From assembly GCF_049243985.1 (NCBI RefSeq), contig NC_135384.1, positions 13,450,501-13,514,500 on the forward strand: a stretch of DNA of 64,000 bases, given 5' to 3'. The DNA is from Paroedura picta. Lineage: Eukaryota > Chordata > Lepidosauria > Squamata > Gekkonidae. Positions 10,907 through 22,019 of this stretch are shown piece by piece (the stretch's first letter is position 1; each line of letters starts with the position of its first letter). The translations under genes and the position numbers were made by a program. Below the pieces are notes generated by a model that had not been told where the DNA came from, searched no databases, and saw only the letters and a list, made by a program, of their open reading frames with translations.

Positions 10907-11340
10907 CATCAATAAACTCAACAGAATCAATGCAGAATCAAGGAATATCATCAGAATCACAAGCAAATGCAGCAACCCCAGAAAATGATTGTCAAACCAG
11001 ATAATCTCAGAAGAACAAATTCAAATGAGGGAATACTTTTGGAAGCTCAGCAGAACCAATTTAAATCCATAGAAGGCCAGCAGAACCCAGGACTAGTGGC
11101 AGTATAAGTCCAACAGAACCAATGTCAAATCAAAGCATCCAAGCAGATTTTATTTTTGGCAGAATCAATGTTGAACCACAAAAGCACAGCAGAACACTGT
11201 TAACCAAATGTCACCACTTTTGCAAGCTCAGCAGTACCAGTTTCAGCCCAGGGTATCCCAGCACCACAAATTAGGAAAGGAGAAGTATTTTACAAGCTCA
11301 AGAAAACCAATGGTGAATCAGAGAAGCCCGACACAACCAC
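10907..11340. repeat. Degenerate tandem repeat around 'agctcagcagaaccaat'
   Basis: The motif AGCAGAACCAAT with a following AAATC recurs in varied form at irregular spacing of roughly 35-60 bp throughout this stretch, upstream of the minus-strand OR. It has no open frame of interest. It looks like an old decayed minisatellite. Confidence 0.5.
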
Positions 11341-11524
11341 CTTCTTTTTCCTGGAAGAACTTCTGGGGAGAACAAGTCTGAAGACCAAACTGATATTCCC
11401 AAATGCAAAATAAAACCTATTATAAATCAGGTTTATTCAGATTCAGGAAAACTGGATTTTCAGAGCAATTCTGTAAATCTGTGATGTTTATTAGACTAAA
11501 ATACACTCAGAAAAATACTGGTAA

Positions 11525-12130
11525 GACTATAAGAAGAGCCTGGCTTTGTCAGACCCATGGTTCATCTAGTCCAGCATTCACTCATGCAGTGCTCAACCAG
11601 TTCCTCTGGAGGTCAAATAACAGGGAACACAGGTCAAGGCTTTCCCCTGATATTTGCCTTCTAACCCTTGTATTTTAAGGGGTACCCCCTAAGTCCTAGT
11701 AACCACTTATAGGTCTGCCCTCTACAAATCTGCCTGAACCCCATTTCAAGTTGCCTATACCTGTGGCTTTTGTGGCACAGAGTGGTAAGGCAGCAGACAT
11801 GCAGTCTGAAGCTCTGCCCATGAGGTTGGGAGTTCAATCCCAGCAGCCAGCTCAAGGTTGACTCAGCCTTCCATCCTTCTGAGGTTGGTAAAATGAGTAC
11901 CCAGCTTGCTGGGGGGTAAACGGTAATGACTGGGGAAGGCACTGGCAAACCACCCCATATTGAGTCTGCCATGAAAATGCTAGAGGGCATCACCCCAAGG
12001 GTCAGGCATGACCCAGTGCATGCACAGGGGATACCTTTACCTTTACACCTGTGGTCAGCACTACTTTGTCTGCCAGTTAATTCCACATTGTAAGCACTCT
12101 TTGTGTAAAGTAGTATTTCCTTTTGTCTGT
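11525..12130 (-). mobile_element. CR1-type LINE 3'-region remnant, host of a SINE
   Basis: The phrase pattern 'catctagtccagcattc ... caaccagttcctctggaggtc' and, past the SINE, 'actctttgtgtaaagtagtatttcctttt' belongs to a common reptile LINE 3' region. The plus-strand counterpart lies at about 61690-61930. It is interrupted by the SINE at 11767-12046. The family assignment to CR1 is from memory. Confidence 0.55.
11767..12046 (+). mobile_element. Sauria-type SINE with TSDs
   Basis: The tRNA-derived head has GTGGCACAGAGTGGTAAGG as the A-box region and GAGTTCAATCCC as the B box. A middle part follows, then a BovB-like tail (GGGTCAGGCATGACCC) and the (ACCTTT)-type 3' end. ACCTGTGG duplications flank it at 11759-11766 and 12047-12054. 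The full-length structure and clean TSDs make it the best reference copy in the window together with 23118-23408. Confidence 0.85.
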
Positions 12131-12199
12131 CCTATGCCTAATGCTCATCCACTTCATGGGATGACCTGAAATTCTAGCGTTTGCTGAGTTGTAGAAAAA

Positions 12200-12800
12200 T
12201 TTCTATATTATTTGGATGGAAAATTAGCATTGTTTTTTTTTTGCGTTTTTCCATTATGTTCCGCATCATCCCTTTTTGCCCATCTAATATGCATTTTATT
12301 TGCCAAAGCCTGTGCTCCTTTAATTTACATCACTTGGACTAGCCTTTCACCACTTATGGTAAACTTCCTTGCATTTTACTGCTTCCATCATGTTCTTTGT
12401 TAACCATGCAGGACTTTATAAATACCTATTCATGCCTTTCCTATTTTGTGGTATCAATTTTATCTGTGCTTCCTGTATTATAGGTTTAAATACCCTCCAA
12501 ACTTCCTGAAGGGATTTGGCACTCAGGGTTTTTTTCCCAGTGTTTTATTCACAAGTCCTTCTGTAAAATTAAATATAGTTGTGTTAGTCTTTTGGACAAT
12601 TCCCAATTTACATAAATGCTAAACTTGATAATTTTATGGTCACTGTTCCCAACCAGTGCTATCACGTTCACATTTCTCAGTGTGTCTTAATACTTGGGAC
12701 CGAGCCCATAATTGCCTCCCTGCAGTAGGTTCTATGAGCGTCTTCTCCATGGCACAATCACTGGGAGTATCTGGGAAACTCAATCTTTTTTTTTCCAGAC
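12200..12800 (-). mobile_element. CR1-type LINE endonuclease/linker fragment
   Basis: On the minus strand, near 12650-12600, the sequence translates as LVGNSDHKII, matching the NSDH motif of the apurinic-type endonuclease in CR1-clade ORF2 proteins. The remaining bases toward 12200 follow the linker. It is heavily decayed. It may belong to the same old insertion as the 3' remnant at 11525-12130. Confidence 0.6.
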
Positions 12801-12841
12801 TTGAACACATGACTCAACCAATGTATTGAGGTGGTCCTCAA

Positions 12842-13345
12842 CAGATTATTCAATATGGGATGGGGTGTGTCCCAAACACAACTTTACTGTTGTGTACAGT
12901 TAACTCTAGTGGGCTGGGAATGTCTCTCAAAAATTAACCCTCCTTACAACTGATATATATGAAGCTGTTCTGGAACTTGTAATTGTGGTCATTAAACATG
13001 AACATTAAAAAATGGATGAACTTACCTAATATGAATACAAACAGTAGGATTGAATAATACATCCTCTACAGTGAACAGTGACAGAAATACAAAACCCAAA
13101 CACTGACCCTAATCCTAATAGAATCCATAAGCTCTTTCAAATATGAATGGCTTGATAGTGTACATTGTGATTATATGTTCTCTGTTTTGTATGAAAGTTA
13201 TTCCCAATGAAGCAAAGCGAAATTAATTCTCAGTGGGACTGATTATTTCCACCTAGATTTATCACTTCATATATTTTTATCACTTGATCAACAGATTGTA
13301 ATCAGCAGATGTTATTTACATTTATATCACAATTGTGCCAATGGT
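12842..13345. repeat. Duplicated intergenic block, copy 2
   Basis: This is the partner of 2058-2590. The arms are in direct orientation and the core (about 12955-13312) is reverse-complemented relative to copy 1. It lies between two minus-strand ORs, whereas copy 1 lies between two plus-strand ORs. Confidence 0.8.
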
Positions 13346-13354
13346 TGATGTGGT

Positions 13355-13920
13355 TGTTGTTGTCAACCATTCAGTCATGTCCAACTCTTGGCGATCCCAT
13401 GGCACAGTTGTTCCTATGTTCCCCAGTCCTGTACTGCCTCCCTCAGCCATGCAATGTTCTGGCTGGTGTCCACCTTGATCACTTCCAACCACCACAACCT
13501 TTGTTGGCCTGGTTTCCTTTTTCCACAGACCAATCTCAGCATGTCTGCTTTCTCCATTGAGTTGAATGTCATTATAAGGTCAAAGTAAATGAGCCGGAGT
13601 TTCATGTTTTTGTCTACCAGTGCTATATCAGGCTTTATGCTGTTCATGGAAACTGCAGAAGCCTTCTCCAACACCAGAATTCAAATGAATTGTTTTTTTT
13701 TCTCTTGTCTGATTGCCAGTAATGTCCCTCTCTGCTTGTGTGCCAACTTTTGCATTAATGTTGCCTATTATGTAAAAGGCATCCTGCTTGGGTTCTTGTT
13801 TTAAAGTGTCTTGAGTGGCAGTATAGGAGTCTTCAATTTCCACCTCTGTTGCATCAGTTGTCAGAGCATATACTTGGGTAGCTTCTTTAGGTGCAGTCTC
13901 AAATTTTGCCCTCACTTGCC
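13355..13920 (-). mobile_element. BovB (RTE) LINE fragments
   Basis: On the minus strand the piece at about 13700-13915 reads DAFYIIGNINAKVGTQ, matching the endonuclease motif IIGDWNAKVG of BovB. The piece at 13414-13674 contains KRKPGQQRLWWLEVIK followed by the 3' end near 13365-13410 (GATCGCCAAGAGTTGGACAT). The RT region between them is missing, so this is an internally deleted copy. Its tail is the likely source of the Sauria-type SINE tail. Confidence 0.75.
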
Positions 13921-14505
13921 CTGCAGCAAAGGAATCCCCAGAAAACCAGATCTCATCTTTTCTAGTGGGGTCTAACAGGGTCTAATTTGGGGCTGCCCAA
14001 TGCAGAAATGTGTGCTATTGGTTTTTCCCCACACCCATCATTTTAAGCCATTTGAAAGTTTTCCTTTCCTCATTGCCATCTGCCCACCCTCCCCTTCCCT
14101 CCTTCCTCTCCTTCCTTCCATTCCAGAAAATCTGTCTTTAGAAAAAAGAAAAAGAAAGGGGTGAACAGGTTACAATGCTCTTTATATTTTTTAAAAAGCA
14201 GACTTGAACAGCGTTGTTATAATTCCCCTATTTTACTGGGTAGAGATTCTTCTTGTCTCCCTAAAAGATATATCCCCTTACCTTTGGCCTGACTGGGAGT
14301 CACAGTCCACTATACAAATCATCCTATGAAATATTATTCCCAGTTCTCCTGTCTGTTTAGAATTGCTTTCATCGTAAACTGAACCTAGACACTTTAGTCA
14401 AAATCATGTTTCTCCTCAGAGCTGTTATATGTGAAAGTTCAACTCATTTCCTCCTGGACCTCTGATACTTCATCTCATTGAGGCTTGTTTTTAAACTACT
14501 GGCCA
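13921..14505. other. Intergenic and 3' flank of OR
   Basis: No gene is recognised. The last 60 bp match the 3' flank of the tandem paralogue at 9570-9642. Confidence 0.4.
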
Positions 14506-15420
14506 TCACAACCCCATTAATTCCTTTAGAGCTTCCTTCACATCCTTAGTTTTCAGGCTGTAGATGATAGGGTTCAACATGGGGGTGCAGATACTATATT
14601 GAATGGAAAGGAGTTCATCCAGAACAATTGAAGAAATTGAATGAGGCTTCATATATCGAAGCCAGCTAGAGCTATAGAACAAAACTAGGACAATGAGGTG
14701 GGGAGTGCATGTAGAGAAGGTTTTCCTTTTAGCTTCTGCTGAATCCATTTTCTGGACTGTAGAAAAAATGTGGAGATAGGACACTGAAATAAGAAGAAAT
14801 GAAGAAATCCCAACTGCGTTAGCAGTGATAAAAAATATGATACTATTTGTGTAAATGTCTGTGCATGATAAAGCCAGTAAAGATGGGTGTTCACAACTGA
14901 AGTGCCGGATCATATTGTGACCACAGAACATGAGGTTCAACAAAGGTAATACATTTACCAAACCATATATAAAACCAATGGTCCAAGAACCTCCTACCAG
15001 CCATCTACAAACCCCTCTGTTCATAATTTGAACATAATGAAGGGGCTTGCATATGGCAGCATATCGGTCAAATGCCATAACTGCAAGAAGGTAAACTTCA
15101 GTGCATCCTGTCATAATGATGAAGTAGATCTGGGCCATGCAGCCAGTGTATGAGATGGTGTGGCTTGAAAAGAAATTTGCTAGCAGAGTAGGCCCCGTAG
15201 CTGATGAAAAGCAGATGTCAAGAAATGACAGATGACCAAGGAAAAAGTGCATGGGGCTCTGGAGGTTATTGTTCATCCTTATCACTGCTATAATTGCCAG
15301 ATTTCCCATCAGAGTTGTGGCATATATAAACAAAAACATCAGGAAGAGGAAAATTTGGACTAGTAGGTTGTCTGAAAATCCCATAAGGAGAAAATAATTC
15401 ACGGTGGTCTGATTTTCCAT
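14506..15420 (-). CDS. Olfactory receptor (304 aa), intact
   Basis: A complete class II odorant receptor, tandem duplicate of the gene at 9643-10557. It starts MENQTTVNYF (glycosylation site at residues 3-5), with SPMHFFLGHLS in TM2, MAFDRYAAICKPLHY at TM3, HFSCEHP in loop 2, KTFSTCTPHL at TM6 and PMLNPIIYSLK at TM7. A second in-frame ATG lies four codons upstream at 15432 (MEKEMENQ). In the paralogue this codon is TTG, so the conserved ATG at 15420 is preferred. A splice acceptor (TTCTCGCAG on the minus strand) sits about 25 bp upstream of the upper ATG. No defect is visible. Confidence 0.95.
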   Translation of the reverse strand: MENQTTVNYFLLMGFSDNLLVQIFLFLMFLFIYATTLMGNLAIIAVIRMNNNLQSPMHFFLGHLSFLDICFSSATGPTLLANFFSSHTISYTGCMAQIYFIIMTGCTEVYLLAVMAFDRYAAICKPLHYVQIMNRGVCRWLVGGSWTIGFIYGLVNVLPLLNLMFCGHNMIRHFSCEHPSLLALSCTDIYTNSIIFFITANAVGISSFLLISVSYLHIFSTVQKMDSAEAKRKTFSTCTPHLIVLVLFYSSSWLRYMKPHSISSIVLDELLSIQYSICTPMLNPIIYSLKTKDVKEALKELMGL

Positions 15421-15684
15421 TTCCTTTTCCATTTTTTCAGCTATCAGTTTTAGCTGCGAGAATCAAACAGACAAAAATAATTAGATGAGGCCTCTGACAT
15501 ATGCAACATATCATTGGGTGCTACCATATCTGACAGCCTGTACGATGCCCCAAATTGGAGGAATTACCCAGCTATTTTGCCACCCCAAAATAACACTTTT
15601 CCCTCTTCTATGGCAACCCGATGCTGGGATGATATTCAGTTTTAGGTTTTATTTGTTGCCTATGGGGAACTTATCTCCAGGTGG

Positions 15685-15722
15685 TGTGTTTGTGTGTTTG
15701 TGTGTGTGTGTGTGGGGGGGGG
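15685..15722. repeat. (GT)n followed by poly-G
   Basis: A short GT-rich microsatellite runs into about ten G residues. It also forms part of the upstream flank of the OR at 14506-15420. Confidence 0.7.
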
Positions 15723-16004
15723 GTTAAGCTAGAGACATCCATTCTTGATCACCTGCTAGCCCCCCATGCTGATAATCTGCAGGTGAGAGACTGGATATTT
15801 AATAATGATACACTTTACATCAGATCATCAATTCTACAATCACAAAAGATCACTGCAGATCATCCTAGCTAGCTGGGATTTCAAAGAATAAATTAAGAGC
15901 AGTCATTACAGTACTGCATTTTGAAACAATGTTGACGGCAGTCCAGTTAGGCTGGAATAAGTAGACACCAAAGGACCAACGGTATTATATAGGTGGTCAA
16001 TTAA

Positions 16005-16250
16005 TTGTGGAAGGTTTACCACATTATATTCTTGAATGTTCTTTGTACTCACACCCTAGGGATAAGTTTATAGATCAGGCTATCTGTGGCTTAAAACTTG
16101 TTTCAGTTTCAGATAAGTTGAAATTTTTGTTGTCCAATACTGACTCTAACATCTCTTACAAAATGTCTCTGTTTGCTATGGCAGTGGAAAAAACATAATG
16201 TGGGTATATAAGGTGGTTTTAGCCATTTTAAATATGTTTAGTGAAAGATC
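16005..16250 (+). mobile_element. LINE C-terminal fragment (R4-like family)
   Basis: The frame at 16007-16198 reads GLPHYILECSLYSHPRDKFI, then a helix ending MSLFAMAVEK. This resembles the cysteine/histidine domain and the last helix at the end of ORF2 in non-LTR elements, and it parallels 22090-22600 and 63190-63420 in this window. The clade is a guess. Confidence 0.5.
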
Positions 16251-16332
16251 TTAATTCAGATATTTTACTTAAGTATCTTGACATTGTCTATAATTTTTCT
16301 TTGCAAGGATGCTCGAAACTTCTCATCACGGT

Positions 16333-16333
16333 G

Positions 16334-16368
<35 letters not shown>

Positions 16369-16370
16369 TA
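16333..16370. repeat. (GACA)n microsatellite
   Basis: About nine tandem GACA units are followed by GATA. It lies beside LINE fragments and is likely variable in length. Confidence 0.9.
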
Positions 16371-16482
16371 GATCTCTACTCAGGCATTATTATAGCAACC
16401 ATTCTATTTTTGATCATTTCTCTAATATATTTTCCCTTTTTCACCACAATAACACACTAGATTGACCCTTCCATCAAACTAT

Positions 16483-16990
16483 CTATGATGGCCCCAGTCT
16501 CTTTCCCCCTCTCAGTTCCAACAAGTTCAGACCCGATTCCCTTTTACTTGAAGTTTTTTCTTCCCCTGTTTCAGTGTGCATTACCTTATCAGCACAGAAA
16601 TTAATTTGACACATTGTTGCTAACTTACCCAACTTGTGGAGATCCTCCTGGAGTTCTTCATATTTAGCTTTGGTTGTCACCATCCTGAATAATTTAGTGC
16701 CATCTCTCAACTTGGTCACCACATCACTCATCCCTGGTTACAGATAATTCATGTACAAATTAAATAGTACTTACCCCAGTACTAATCTTTCCAGAACCCC
16801 ATTGCTTATTTCCCTCCATTGGGAGAAGTTTCCATTTATTCCCACTCTTTGCTTTCTGTCATTTAATCAAGTTCAATCTATATGAGAACCTTCTTCTTAT
16901 CTCAAGACTGCTAGGCTTACTTAGGAGACTGCAGTGAGGCACATTGTTGACAGCCTTTTGAAAGTTCCAGTATATAATGTTTACTGTGGT
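16483..16990 (-). mobile_element. CR1-type LINE RT-domain fragment
   Basis: On the minus strand the frame at 16483-16731 reads VTKLRDGTKLFRMV and EELQEDLHKLGKLATMCQINF. This matches the region around the catalytic FADDTKLF of CR1-type reverse transcriptase; the catalytic residues are degraded to RDGTKLF. The bases from 16740 to 16990 continue the upstream RT by pattern. It is inactive. Confidence 0.75.
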
Positions 16991-17029
16991 CTGTTGCCTA
17001 CATGTTTGTAGACATGTAGACACAAGATG

Positions 17030-17580
17030 TCATAGTCCCATTGTATACGGCACTGGTCAGACCACACCTGGAGTATTGTGTGCAGTTCTGGAGGCCTCAC
17101 TTCAAGAAGGACGTAGATAAAATTGAAAGGGTACAAAGGAGAGCGACGAAGATGATCTGGGGCCAAAGGACCAAGCCCTATGAAGATAGGTTGAGGGACT
17201 TGGGAATGTTCAGCCTGGAGAAAAGGAGGTTGAGAGGGGACATGATAGCCCTCTTTAAGTATTTGAAAGGTTATCACTTGGAGGAGAGCAGGATGCTGTT
17301 CCCATTGGCTGCACGGGAAAGGACACGCAGTAATGGGTTTAAACTACAAGTACAATGATATAGGCTAGATATCGGGGGGGGGGGAACTACTCTTAGTTCA
17401 TCAGTGGAATAGGCTACCTAAGGAGGTGGTGAGCTCCCCCTCACTGGCAGTGTTCAAGCAAAGGTTGGATACACACTTTTCTTGGATGCTTTAGGATGCT
17501 TTAGGCTGATTCTGCATTGAACAGGGGGTTTGAGTAGATGGCCTGTATGGCCCCTTGCAACTCTGGTGAGGCAGTACTTC
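17030..17580 (+). mobile_element. CR1-type LINE 3' end
   Basis: The frame at 17041-17358 reads [20 protein letters not shown], then [11 protein letters not shown] and [19 protein letters not shown]. This is the conserved C-terminal region of CR1 ORF2 after the RT. The 3' part ends near 'gatggcctgtatggccccttgcaactct', the usual CR1 3' terminus by memory. It lies in opposite orientation to the neighbouring fragment at 16483-16990, so it is a separate insertion. Confidence 0.88.
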
Positions 17581-19503
17581 CCTCCACAGAAGGGATTTTT
17601 CCTTCCCTTCCCTTTAATCCACTTAAAGCTCCTTGACTAAGAGTCTTGAACAGTCAAAAGCCCTTTGGTTAAGTAACAACATCTAGGCACTAAACCAATG
17701 GAAAAATCTTGCAAGTACAATTATAAGGTTTGGAAATCTGTCAGAGAAAAGGAGTACAACTAGCCTGTGTTTAGACAAAGATGAAAAAAAAACTAGATAA
17801 CTGACTTCTGAGGATCCCAATAAGGAATTTTCAAGGCAAGAGAGAAGAGAGGTGCTTTGCCATTGCCTTCCTCTGCAGAGTCTTCTTTAGTGGTCTACCA
17901 TACATGTACGTGCTTAGCTTCCAAGATTGATGGAGACTGGGCTAGACCAGGCCTCCTTCCTTCCTGCAGCAAGGCGTTGGAGAAGACATAACAAAGGTGT
18001 GAGAAGTTCTCATACTTGCATAGTTATCTTCTGTTCTGTACCAACAAGATGAGTACATACGTTTCTGCTGGGCGAGATTTTAAGGAGTGTCTTTTGTATG
18101 TCGATTTGCATAATAGTTCAGACCCTTATACTAGACTTTCTCAACTTTTTTACCATTGAGAAACACCTGAAACATTATTGAGGCGTCGAGAAACACCAGA
18201 AGTGGCAAAATCATGCAGGATATGGTTTGGAAGTATTGCTGTGTACATGCCCACCTGAAGCCCCTCCCCAATCCCTAAATTTATACTCATAATAACTTGT
18301 CAACTTAGACCATCAATTAGCAGGCTACTGTGCATCCATTCCATCCTGTGCTCATTTCCCAAATCCAAGCTAAGAGACAGCATGAAGTTATGAAACTACC
18401 CTATATTTAAGTCTACCTTTGCATACAATGATGACATTCTGCCACTGAGCTGCAGCATCTCCTGTGCTTCTGCTTTATTCACATAGTATTTTTAGCATAA
18501 CCACACCTCATTGGCCTAATCTACATTATTGGTATGAACTTGTACATTTAATCAGGCAGTTTACCCACAATTGCATTCTCATCTTGGTCCCTGGCTAAAG
18601 CAAAAATAAAAATATTCGGAATCCATTTTCTCTCCATCTGCCAGCTTGCCTTTGGTATATCCTCATTGTACACACAAAAATATTCCATACCGTGATCTGA
18701 GAACAGATTTATTGGACATCTATGGGGATTAATTTAGTTTTGATAATGAAATGATTGCATTTGATTGCAAAGGGACTGCATAATCTCACCTAAACACATA
18801 TTTGTAAGCTATGAGTTTCAGAAATACCTCATGGCTTCCTTTAGGGAAATTATGTACAGAGTGGTTTCCTCCCCCCCCCTCCTCTTTTGTTTATTTGAAG
18901 TTTCTACACAGGGAATAAGGGTGATGTTTGAGAATCAATAATTTCACCCATTTGTCCACTACCAGTTTAGGAGACAATTAGAGACAATCCAAAGAGCCCC
19001 ATGGTTACTGCAGACCTCATGGAACATACACATAAGAGGGGGGTCCTACTGACAAAGGGGGTCTTGAATGGAGGAGGGAATGGATTTATACTGAAGCCAG
19101 ACAATCTCAGATGATGATTGTGTTGCCCTTTTGTTCTTTATCATTTTGACAGCATTACTTGAAATACATGTTCTCTGCAGTAAGGGCTGATAATAGCCAC
19201 TGTACAAATAATGAGCAAAGCATTTTGTGGATAGCCGGTGGGTGGCACATAGATTATTGGTTACATGCATGCCTTGGTAAATAAATATCTGTCTGGAAGC
19301 TGCCCTTCTGTGTTTTAGACATCACCAAACATTTTAACTGTGTAACTGGTTTATTACTTGCTTTGCCCTGTTATTTCTAGTGGGGCAGTGGCATGTTCTT
19401 CATTCCATGTTACTCTGTTCTACTATGTCCACATTTCGGTGTGAGCTTAAATGGACTCCGGGGAATGGTGGAGGGCAGGAAGGCCTGGAGGATCATTGTT
19501 GAT
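17581..19503. other. Gene-free stretch with old repeats
   Basis: No coding region is supported. At about 18140-18310 the sequence with 'tttctcaacttttttaccattgagaaac' resembles a decayed DNA-transposon end. The rest is AT-rich. A frame at 19046-19270 on the minus strand has no motif. Confidence 0.4.
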
Positions 19504-19835
19504 GGCCCATTATGCATGGGCCATAAGGCCTGCACTGGCAGCAGCAGCGCTTCGGGTTAAAATCACCGAGAACGCACACTGCAGCCATGAGTGCGGATGC
19601 CTCCCGGCCCAGGGCTCTGGAAGACCCGCGTTAAGCAAACACGGGATCTTCCGGAGCTTCCCAGGTAAGCCGGGGCTGCAGCAGCCCAGCGCTGTGCATA
19701 ATTGCACGTGCGTGCTACGCTGTGGCAACCCAGCATGCCCCGCTCCTGTGCATTCATGGGAAATGGCAGGGCATTGTGCCCCACCACAACAGCATAGCGC
19801 CAGCGCGTGGAATCTGCCACCATGCATAAAGGGCC
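19504..19835. mobile_element. CpG-rich MITE-like element
   Basis: About 332 bp of markedly GC- and CpG-rich DNA are bounded by inverted repeats GGCCCATTATGCATGGG and the complement of GGCCCTTTATGCATGG. The TTTATGCA core of the termini is shared with the MITE at 5853-6025, which suggests a related family. A clear target duplication is not visible (GAT versus TAT). Overlapping open frames in it are products of base composition. Confidence 0.6.
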
Positions 19836-20339
19836 TATGAGGTTGCAATGGGTTGGACACAAATTTGCAACTAACAACAACAAATGTCCACATTTGTCAT
19901 GACTGTCATGCAGATACAGTCAGAAGAAGCAAAACAGATGTCCTATTTGTAGCATCTGCCTTATTCTTGCCTTTCTATTTGATCTCAGATCCTGCTTTAG
20001 GTATATAAGGCCAAACTCGGTTTGTTGCACACCCATTGTTAATTTTTGCCATTTCAAAAATAAGACATCTCTTTTGTTTATAACCCTGTAAGACTGTACG
20101 GAATTGATGGATTGATGTGTGCAAGAGAAAGGAATGAAAGATATCAGTTTCCCTTTGATTGGCAACCAGACACTTTCCCGAAATAATATGCAACACAGGT
20201 ATTGGTATTAACATGGCCACAGTAATTTATTAACAAATCACAACCCCCCCCCCCCCCAGAGGGTTGGCCTGGGCACGAGAACCAAAAGCCTGAAACTGCC
20301 TTTAAGCCATTCAGCTGCACAATTTTGGGTTCCTATGGT

Positions 20340-21700
20340 ACCTGGGCCCCGCCCTTTTCTCACTAAATCTCACATTTAATCCCACTCAGATATTATATTT
20401 GACCAGTGGGCAATGTTTACTATGAACAACCAGCAGGCCTTTTTTGTACTAGTTTGCTAGATCCTACACTTCTCCATCCACTAAGTTGAATGAAGTCTGA
20501 AAATTTGTTCTCCAGTTTATCTTGATTTTGGCTCTTAGGCAGCAGAAAGATTCCTTAGAAGATGGTTGAATCCATCCCAATAGAAGAAATAAATATTTCA
20601 AGGGTCTTCCGTGTATTCACAGGTTTATGTATATATTCTACATTTGAAACACACATCTTAATGGACACTTGTAAAAAATCACCCTTCCCTTTTGTACTAC
20701 AGTTCCATAGACAAAAGTTTCCATAGAAAAGATTTTAAAACTGTTTTAAAACACCATCCCTTTCCCCTGACTAGATGCATGTTGAACTTTACATCATTTT
20801 TCCCAAAGGAAATAATCAGTCATTTCTGAGGGAATTTTAGGTTCTACACACTTTGCAACTAAGGGTGTGTGTGTGTATTATAAAGCCAAATGAACGCCCA
20901 TAGAAGACCAATTAACTTATGATGTGATATCTGAAACAACAAAACATAATAGAATATAATAATACATCTTCTTTAATCTTTCTTTGCCTTTCAGATATAT
21001 GAATACATTTTGCACTGGCCAGCCGAAAGCAGGAAACAGAGCTTGTAGGTAAGTTTGTGGGCAATTTTCCAGATTAAAGCAACGTATTTAAACAAAATCA
21101 GCAGAATCAGGAAATTAAGTCAGATGGATTCACAATAGCTCATCACTGTACAGGTTCCATGAATAGTAGAAGACATTTATGTTGTAGCTTTGGTCTGATA
21201 CTCCATTATTTCCTCTGGTGAGAACAGACCAGAGAATCTGTTTTCCTCCCCTCATCATAGGAAATAATGGAAATTGAATGGGGGGCACATTCTTTGGGTA
21301 CTCCTAGAATTGGACACTAGGACCCAATCTTTTTGCAACTCACAGGTTCTTTTTCAGAAAGGCTCCTGCAGCTACACTGCAAGTTTGGTACCTGTACTTC
21401 AACCCTCCCCCTGAGCCTGGAAAAGACAGAAAGGGGAAAATCCCCATAGACTCAAGTTGACCATATCCAAATCTATTCCACTGAATCAAAGCTACACTAT
21501 TGCTAGAATCTTCTTCTCCATGCAGATACCTAATAAGCACAGTGTGGGTCATTACATCTATATATGAGATACTAAATGAACCATGTTCTAGGACTGGGAT
21601 TACAGTAATTTGAGTGATCATAGCATACCAAGCATAGTACAGGGTGTGACTATAATGAAGGAAAAGGATGTTGTATCAGAAAGCAATAAAAAAACAAGGT
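20340..21700. repeat. Segmental duplication, unit A (5' region of OR at 25055)
   Basis: This region aligns in order and orientation with 28783-29900. Shared landmarks include ACCAGCAGGCCTTTT, GTATTCACAGGTTTAT, CATAGACAAAAGTTTCCATA and TAAATGAACCATGT. It lies upstream of the plus-strand OR at 25055-25972, and its partner lies upstream of the paralogous OR at 32564-33481. Confidence 0.85.
20995..21048 (+). other. Candidate non-coding 5' exon of the OR at 25055
   Basis: A pyrimidine-rich acceptor (TTTGCCTTTCAG) is followed 54 bp later by a consensus donor GTAAGT (GT at 21049-21050). Both signals lie in duplicated DNA upstream of the OR, and the donor is conserved in the paralogous unit (GT at 29476-29477). 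The OR itself has an acceptor at 25029-25030. OR genes commonly have such 5' exons; transcription here is inferred only. Confidence 0.45.
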
Positions 21701-22019
21701 GATACATACATCAAAAAGATAATATACATTAATTTAATGATATAGATCAGTGAGGTAGCTGTGTTAGTCTGTCTGTAACTGGAGAGAAGAGTTAAGAGTC
21801 CAGTAGCACCTTAAAGACTACAAAATTTGTGGTAGGGTATGAGCTTGAAAGGCTCCAGTCTAAATTCCTTCGTGCACTTCTCCAACTTCCATGCTGTGTA
21901 ACCAACTCCATGGTGCATCTGGAAACAGGAATATTAATGGTCCAAGACAAAATCTGCCTGTCGGCAATAGGAATGTGGCTGAAATGAATACATAACCCAC
22001 AGGGTATATTTTATTTAAC

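Noticed and set aside
11767-11850. tRNA gene
   Set aside because: The tRNA-like boxes belong to the head of a SINE with a full tail and target duplications; the same holds at 23.1, 53.0 and 54.7 kb.
16333-16370. CRISPR-like array
   Set aside because: It is a tetranucleotide microsatellite without spacers; the genome is vertebrate.
19451-19893. Frames of 106-129 codons at 19.5-19.9 kb
   Set aside because: They lie in a CpG-rich MITE-like element and occur on both strands at once.
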